Shown here one piece after another: positions 58,598 to 64,000 of a DNA stretch of 64,000 nucleotides. Numbering within the stretch: the first letter of the stretch is position 1; each line of letters opens with the position of its first letter. The stretch lies in contig NC_133652.1 in the NCBI RefSeq assembly GCF_009905375.1, positions 117,727,471-117,791,470 of the forward strand, in the 5' to 3' direction. Under the pieces are notes generated by a model, which saw nothing but the letters and a program-made list of their open reading frames with translations, had not been told where the DNA came from and did not search any database. The DNA is from Apium graveolens (Eukaryota; Streptophyta; Magnoliopsida; Apiales; Apiaceae). The position numbers were made by a program, and so were the translations under genes.

Positions 58598-59509
58598 ATC
58601 ACGAATTATGTAGTGATTGACCATAAAATTAATTAATAATAATGGATACCTGCATTTTCATTCATTTGACCCATAGCATATCATTTCATATTGTTCAAGT
58701 CATTAATAACAATTAACTGAGAAATAAATTTTGATACCCAATTTACCCCTTATAACACTATTCCACATTTATTTGCACTTATACTGAAACTCTCGAATTT
58801 TGATTATTAAGAATTAAGAATGCCTACAAAGCAAATTTCGAAGATAAGAACTATGTGTATATACAAAAATAAGGTTACAAAATGTTATTTTGTTAACGTA
58901 TATAATGTTATTAGAATTATTCTATAATCTTGTTATTATTTATTATAATAATTTACTTGTTATGATATTTTTCTTTATTATTGTTTAGTTTTAAGTTATA
59001 TAAATCACTCTTCTAGTATAATCAATAACAAGTTCGTATTATAATAAACCTAACTTTTCTCTTAATTTTTTATTCATTATCATGATATCAAGTCTCATGA
59101 TTCGACCCGGGATAGGTTAATAGAGAGCCGCTTAGTGACTTTCATATGTTGAGTTTAAAACATGTATTTCGGTTATTTTTTCCTCTAAATCGAATTTTTT
59201 TATGCTGTTGAGTTTTGATCATGATTGCTAAATTTTTTTTTGCTTCCAATTTGTTGAATTTCTTGGTAATACATATTTTGATTTTGGTTGAATTGTTTCT
59301 ACTGGTTTCTTTTCATTCTGATTGGTAATCTCACGCACGCTCTTTTTTTTTCTCTTTCTCTGTTTGATGATACTAGCTCATTAATAGAATTGTTTTCTCT
59401 TTTCTCTTTCTCGCCCTTTTATCTTCCTTTCTCTTTCTCGTGATCAATGATGAGAGTAGCCCTAGGCATATCTGTATACATTTTCATCTTTTTTATTTAG
59501 TGTTAAATA
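58598..59509. other. Non-coding DNA with a possible LTR remnant
   Basis: 58970-59090 resembles the end of a copia LTR followed by a decayed primer-binding site (TATCATGATATCAAG). 59340-59450 is a TC-rich low-complexity tract. No gene. Confidence 0.35.
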
Positions 59510-59599
59510 CATGGGCCCTTTGAGAGCTTATTTTAGTTTACTTGGTATTCTAGGCACACTCGCCTTTTGAGGAATTGTTTTTGTTTATTTGGTACTCTA
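59510..59599. repeat. Minisatellite of about 47 bp, left part
   Basis: Units share the plan 'CTAGGCACAYTSNCCTTTYGAGG-AATTGTTTT-GTTTATTTGGTACTCTA' in loose form. The array continues at 61409-61640, on the other side of the CACTA element. Confidence 0.75.
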
Positions 59600-59987
59600 C
59601 ACTACCCTATAAGTGCAAATAGGCAATGATTTTTTGCTAGCATTGCACGAAAAGCATTGCATTATCAATAAATTTTTCAATTTATTGCAACAGGGTGGAG
59701 AAAGCGTTGCATTACATTTAAGATATTGTTGTTAATTACTGTCAATGTTGCGCAGCATGCAATAGTAGAGGTCTTAGCGTTGCATTAGACATTTAGGCTT
59801 TGATCATAAAAAGTCTTCATTTTAGTTGAACTATAAGATAAGAGTTTGAAATCGTGCGATTGATCGAGATTAATCAGGCTTTAAAAATCACGATTTTGCG
59901 CTGATCACCTTAGTATATGTGATTATTTAAATAGTTGGGTTTCTCAGGCAATTAAAGGACTAATTATTGTATGTACATTTTTGACAG

Positions 59988-60491
59988 AAAAAGGCTGATC
60001 CAAATCTTGAGCATTCAAGCGATGCTCAAATATATTCAATCACTCATAAGCGGGAAGAAGGGCTAGAGTACAAGTCAAATACTGAACAAATAAAGGAGAA
60101 ATTTAGATACTGGACTAACCATTTTTTGCAGGAAAAAATTCAAAAATTGATGGAAGAGGGAAATGAGGTTGAAGCAAATGCATTTGCTTCTTATGGAAAG
60201 GCCCATGCACTAAACTAGCTAGTTGAAAGGACTGGTACTAAGTCTGTCTTGATGTCAACTAAGGCCTCAACTGAACAACAAGTGCAAGAGTTAACTGAAA
60301 AGGTAAGGAACCTTGAGAGCGAATTGGAGGCTAAGTTCAACAGGAAATTGTAGGAGAACATGGCTTGAATGGTGAAAAAATTGGGAGAAGCGAATCCTGG
60401 TATGATATTCAATCTCGAAGACGTATGTGCCACAGTTTCCAGTGATCAAGAGGAAAATGGTACTTCAGTCACTCAAGGGGCAACTTCTTAG
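59988..60491 (+). pseudogene. Plant En/Spm-associated transposase fragment (Ptta/Transposase_24-like), three stops
   Basis: Begins after a good acceptor (TTTTTGACAG) with KKADPNLEHSSDAQ, then YSITHKREEG and a helical, Glu/Lys-rich stretch (EQQVQELTEKVRNLESELEAKF). Ends TAG 60489. The 'ITHK..G' wording followed by a helical tail is that of the C-terminal exon of plant En/Spm-type (PF03004-like) proteins; the assignment is from memory of the family. In-frame stops at 60216, 60351 and 60366. Confidence 0.7.
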
Positions 60492-60964
60492 TGACTTTGT
60501 TGTGCACCTTATGATATACTAATTTGCTATTTTTGTTCTTTTGAAGAAATATTTAAAGTACTTTTGGTGTTTCAAAGTTAGACTTGGGTGTATGTGGCCG
60601 ATATAAACTAGTTTGGTATGTTTAGAACTTTTTGGATGCCTGATATGACTATTTTTGTTGAATGCCTGATAAGGCTATTTTTGTTGAATGCCACTTCCGG
60701 CAGGTATCATATAAAAAAGACCAGTTATGTCCAAAATTTTATGTTTTCAAGTGTTGCATTTTCCAAAATATGATGTTACAGATTTCATTAAATTGTGTTG
60801 CACATGATTATAATATTGTTGTAATTTTAAAAATAGTGTTTCACAATATTGTGTATAGTGTTGCAACCGAATAAAATTGATGTTGCAATTGAATAAAATT
60901 AATGTTGCAATTGAATAAAATTAATATTGCATATGCACTAAAATGGTGTTGCATAATCATAATG

Positions 60965-61165
60965 GGCCTCACAGATGATGTGGCGACATGGGTCCCATTG
61001 CTTACGTAGGTGTGTGGGCCATGCTGACGTGGCAAAGTGAGGCCCACAGCTGAGGTGACAAGGTGGGACCAATATTGACGTGTCTTGTCGACGTAGCATG
61101 TTGATGTGGTTATGTGGACCTCTGTTGTTGACCTGGAAACTGACGTGTCACTTGCCACGTAGGAC
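60965..61165 (+). repeat. Cluster of GACGTGGC-like words in the CACTA element
   Basis: GATGTGGCGA, GACGTGGCAA, GACGTGTC, GATGTGGT, GACGTGTCA and GCCACGTAGG recur with GGGCC/GGACC words about every 20-40 bases over 200 bp. Confidence 0.6.
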
Positions 61166-61408
61166 CCAGTATAATGTCCCTTCATGCCTTATGCAACATT
61201 AACTGTTGTTGCAAATATTTGCCTTTACTGTCACAAAATATGCATAATACAATGCATTTTAGTGTTGCATAAAGTGTCGCATTAGAGGTCTACGGCCACG
61301 CCCACATTGGCAACTCCCACCTTGTGTTGTCTATTATCTTATACAACATTATTTAGGTCGTATGCAACTGCAGAGTATGGGTTACCTATGTGCACTTATG
61401 GAGTAGTG

Positions 61409-61640
61409 TTAAATGCATTGGCCCTTCGCGGGATTGCTTTAACTTGTTTTAATTTATTTGGTATTATAGACACATTGCCCTTTCAAGAAATTGTTTTAAT
61501 TTATTTGGTGCTCTAGGCATATTAGCCATTCACGGAATTGTTTTAGTTTATCTGGTTTTCTAGGCACATTGTTCCTACGAGGGACTTATTTAGTTTATTT
61601 GGTGCTATAGGCGCATTGACCCTCAAGGGATTTGATGTTG
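61409..61640. repeat. Minisatellite of about 47 bp, right part
   Basis: At least four units, each ending TTATTTGGTRYTMTA and starting GGCACATTG or a variant (61411, 61470, 61517, 61564, 61611). Confidence 0.8.
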
Positions 61641-62871
61641 GGATTGGTTTGATGTTAGAGTTAAATACAGTTTTGTGGGTTAAATTTAGATAGTGGTTGT
61701 TGGTTTAATTTCAATACGACTTGGATTTGATTTTAGTTTAGATAAAATTAGGATTTAGTTTGGATTAGATTGGTTATTAAGTTTGATTTTAAATTTGGAC
61801 TCGATTTCGGTGATTGCAAATTTGCTTTACTTTTGAAGTTATTGACTACATAAACCCTTCTTTTATTATAATCAAGAATAAGTCGTATTGTAATACAACC
61901 CCAATTTGCTTTCAACTCTCTATACCTTATCATTTTGGATCCGAGGGAATCATCGAAATACCTTCATTTTCATGATGAATGTTCGTGAACTATCCCAGAC
62001 TCCTCAAATCCTCTATGGTAATATCAGTTTTTTAAATTTTGACCCTAATATGACTGATCGGGTGTAGAATTAGAGCTAATATCAAGCCCGGTTTACGCAT
62101 CTCCCCCTAATGCTACACACAGAGTGCTATATTATGGGCCTCATACAAAACACGTTGCGGCATATTCCTTGATACGACACATAAATTTTTGTATTCGTAG
62201 GATATTTATGATCATGATTTAAAATTAAGAACCCGATATAATGCAAATTATAAATTTAATATTTTGGGTCATCACCCAAAGAAAATTATTCTATTTATTT
62301 TTATTTTTTAAAAAAATATTTGTACAATTTTAAACTCCCTTGGCGGTATTATCATATTTAAAATATTCGATACTAATGGTATCAAATATGATTTGGGGTA
62401 TTATTTTCAAAATTTTAAAATAATTAACTAGACACCACGTACCAATTTAAAATAAAAAACTCTTAACCGATAAAGAAACGACTAAATCAAATGAACCCTT
62501 AATGGATTAAGTATGTCATCATTAATAATTATACTTTGAAAAAGGGTAACATGATACAGTATTATTACAGTATATATAATTTTTTGTGTTTATTGAACGC
62601 TTAATTATATTGCTCGTTTAAGTTATTGGTAATTCGACGTTAAATGTTAGTATATTAAATTAACATAAGTTAAATTTCACATTCATCATTTGAATGTTTT
62701 GTATCTTATTATTATTTTACATGTAGATAATATTGTATTTTTAATATTAATAAAATATATATTTGATTCATAATTACATTTAATCGAGTTATATTCATAA
62801 ATTTATGCATGAATTTATTCATTTTTCTATGTGGAGTTTATTATCATCATTAATTGTACTCTTTTTTATAA
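61641..62871. other. AT-rich non-coding DNA
   Basis: 61650-61950 is rich in TTTGGATTNGATT-like phrases and ends like a decayed LTR. The rest shows no gene or repeat I can name. Confidence 0.4.
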
Positions 62872-64000
62872 CAGCAAAATATATTAGGAAAATTATCCAC
62901 ATTACAAGATAGTTGAATCAGATCCGATAAAAACAAGTTAGTCCGACTAGAGAACTATTACTAGGATACCACTTAAAAAATAGTAAGCTAGATCAACCAC
63001 TAACTGTCAACAACATAACCAATTCTAAGATACCATATCAACAAGAGATATACTAAAGATCACATAGCTTCCCCCTGCTTTGCAACTTGCGAATCCTATA
63101 GCCTTTCCTCCATCTCGGCCCATTTAAGAAGCAAATGTTTTACGTCCTTCCCATCCTCACTTAAATTAGCATAATCAAACTCATCAAATGTACCTTCTTT
63201 GTCACCACCATCAATCTGAATACCTGTCTCCTGACCTCGAGATTTCTTCTTGTCCCCACTAAATCTGCACAAAAACTCATCCAAAGTCTCATGGAGCTCG
63301 TTGTCCATGATATCAATAACTGACACCCCTTTTAAGATCTCATTGTCAAGGTCACTTACTTCCTCACCAAAATGATCATCCAACTTGGATAGTTTGTGGC
63401 TATCCACCATTTTTATGAAGTCCATACTTTGTAAGCCATCCTTGTTGAAAGCATGTCCCTCTAGAATCTTGCATTTCCCCTTGATCCACTTACTATACAT
63501 TGCATCCAAATCAGTCTTCCCAACAGCCACGGGATCAGGAAAAATGACAGGACCCTCAGCGTTTCTTGGGACATGATGCGTCGGAATCATGGACTAGTCT
63601 GTAGGGGAACTATTAACCCAAGTTCCATTTACGGGGCAAACATAAGAGTTATGCAAGTTATCACCACCAATATAGTTCACAAAAACATTGAAATAGAGTT
63701 AGAAATCACAGGAGGGTCAGGCTCAATCACATTAACAAAACATTCAGTACCTGGAATCTGTTGAGGAAGGTTCACTTGAGGTTCAAAAACAACCAAATGA
63801 TTATTAGGCCACACCATATTAAGAGGAACCACATCTTCTTGAGCCTCGACTAAGGCACCCATCCTATTCTGACCTTATTCTTGTTTTGTAACCTCCGAAA
63901 GCTCCGGAGTAGGTGCATCAAAAAACTGACCCAAGCCAAAATCATCTTCTATTCCAAATGGGATGAACCTCCCCATATCCCTGTTCAGATACGTTGCAAG
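62872..64000 (-). mobile_element. 3' part of a LINE or LINE-derived element
   Basis: The minus strand ends TAATATATTTTGCTGTTATAAAAAAG, the 3' terminus and short A-tail seen in plant L1-type LINEs. The frame upstream (63096-64000) looks like the late part of LINE ORF1. No endonuclease or reverse transcriptase lies between it and the tail. The 5' end is beyond the window. Confidence 0.65.
63096..64000 (-). pseudogene. LINE ORF1-like protein, C-terminal part, broken
   Basis: Minus-strand reading: a first piece from the window edge with GRFIPFGIEDDFGLGQFF ends TAA at 63875-63877; a second (63677-63862) has EPQVNLPQQIPGTECF; a change of frame near 63680 and a TAG near 63598 lead into an open 164-codon piece (63096-63590), acidic, with DLDAMYSKWIKGKCKILEG, DEFLCRFSGDKKK and LLLKWAEMEERL. 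I recognise no domain with certainty. The overall wording reminds me of the region after the zinc knuckle in plant LINE ORF1 proteins. Confidence 0.55.

Larger units (their letters stand above)
59600..61408 (+). mobile_element. CACTA (En/Spm) DNA transposon, non-autonomous, 1.8 kb
   Basis: Ends CACTACCCTATAAGTGCA and, reversed, CACTACTCCATAAGTGCA, continuing as near copies over about 24 bases. The 3-base flanks are CTA and TTA, one mismatch from a CACTA-type duplication. Subterminal regions (59625-59790 and 60750-61290) are rich in TTGCA/TGCAA words, as is usual for transposase-binding sites of this group. It holds a dead gene fragment at 59988-60491. Confidence 0.85.

Noticed and set aside
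58970..59090. Solo LTR of a copia element
   Set aside because: Only the end and a poor primer-binding site are suggested; no start or duplication found, so it is mentioned only as a possible remnant.

Overview
The window looks like nuclear DNA of a flowering plant, probably a eudicot; I cannot name the species. The reasons are plant LTR-retrotransposon families primed by initiator tRNA-Met, Stowaway, hAT and CACTA DNA transposons, a plant-type LINE end, and a host gene found only in plants: NRPD1, the largest subunit of RNA polymerase IV. The left two thirds is almost pure transposon; NRPD1 is the only host gene I recognise.

Layout. (A) 1-6020: a minus-strand Ty1/copia element, SIRE-like by its long LTR and gag. 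It keeps its 5' LTR, gag and protease-integrase, and leaves the window inside a frameshifted reverse transcriptase. (B) 8680-39436: one Ty3/gypsy element (minus strand, 5-bp target duplication ATTTC, 2.2-kb LTRs with unusual TA...CA ends). Two later insertions sit inside it. (C) 8958-21675 is a minus-strand Tekay/Del-like chromovirus with 3.4-kb LTRs, lying in one LTR of B; its gag-pol is broken by eight in-frame stops and one 8-bp duplication. (D) 25648-34486 is a plus-strand copia element with 1.53-kb LTRs and target duplication GTCAG, lying in the gag-protease junction of B. The DNA on both sides of B (7305-8679 and 39442-39600) may be a split non-autonomous Helitron.

40384-41453 holds a hAT-like element and a Stowaway MITE. 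42393-56322 is NRPD1 on the minus strand: I could assemble 17 coding exons that join in frame into 1449 codons plus a stop, very close to the usual length of the protein, with the metal-binding DFDGD motif and a C-terminal DeCL domain. A probable non-coding first exon ends at 57424. A Stowaway MITE lies in one of its introns.

57900-64000 is again repeats: a hAT MITE with a perfect 8-bp duplication (58049-58589), a CACTA element (59600-61408) with a dead transposase fragment, inserted into a minisatellite, and the 3' part of a LINE (62872-64000) that seems to lack its reverse-transcriptase frame.

Functionally, the one live gene encodes the polymerase that starts 24-nt siRNA production and DNA methylation against elements like those around it. 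Many of the dead elements carry stop codons consistent with decay of methylated cytosine. No tRNA, rRNA or CRISPR array was seen.
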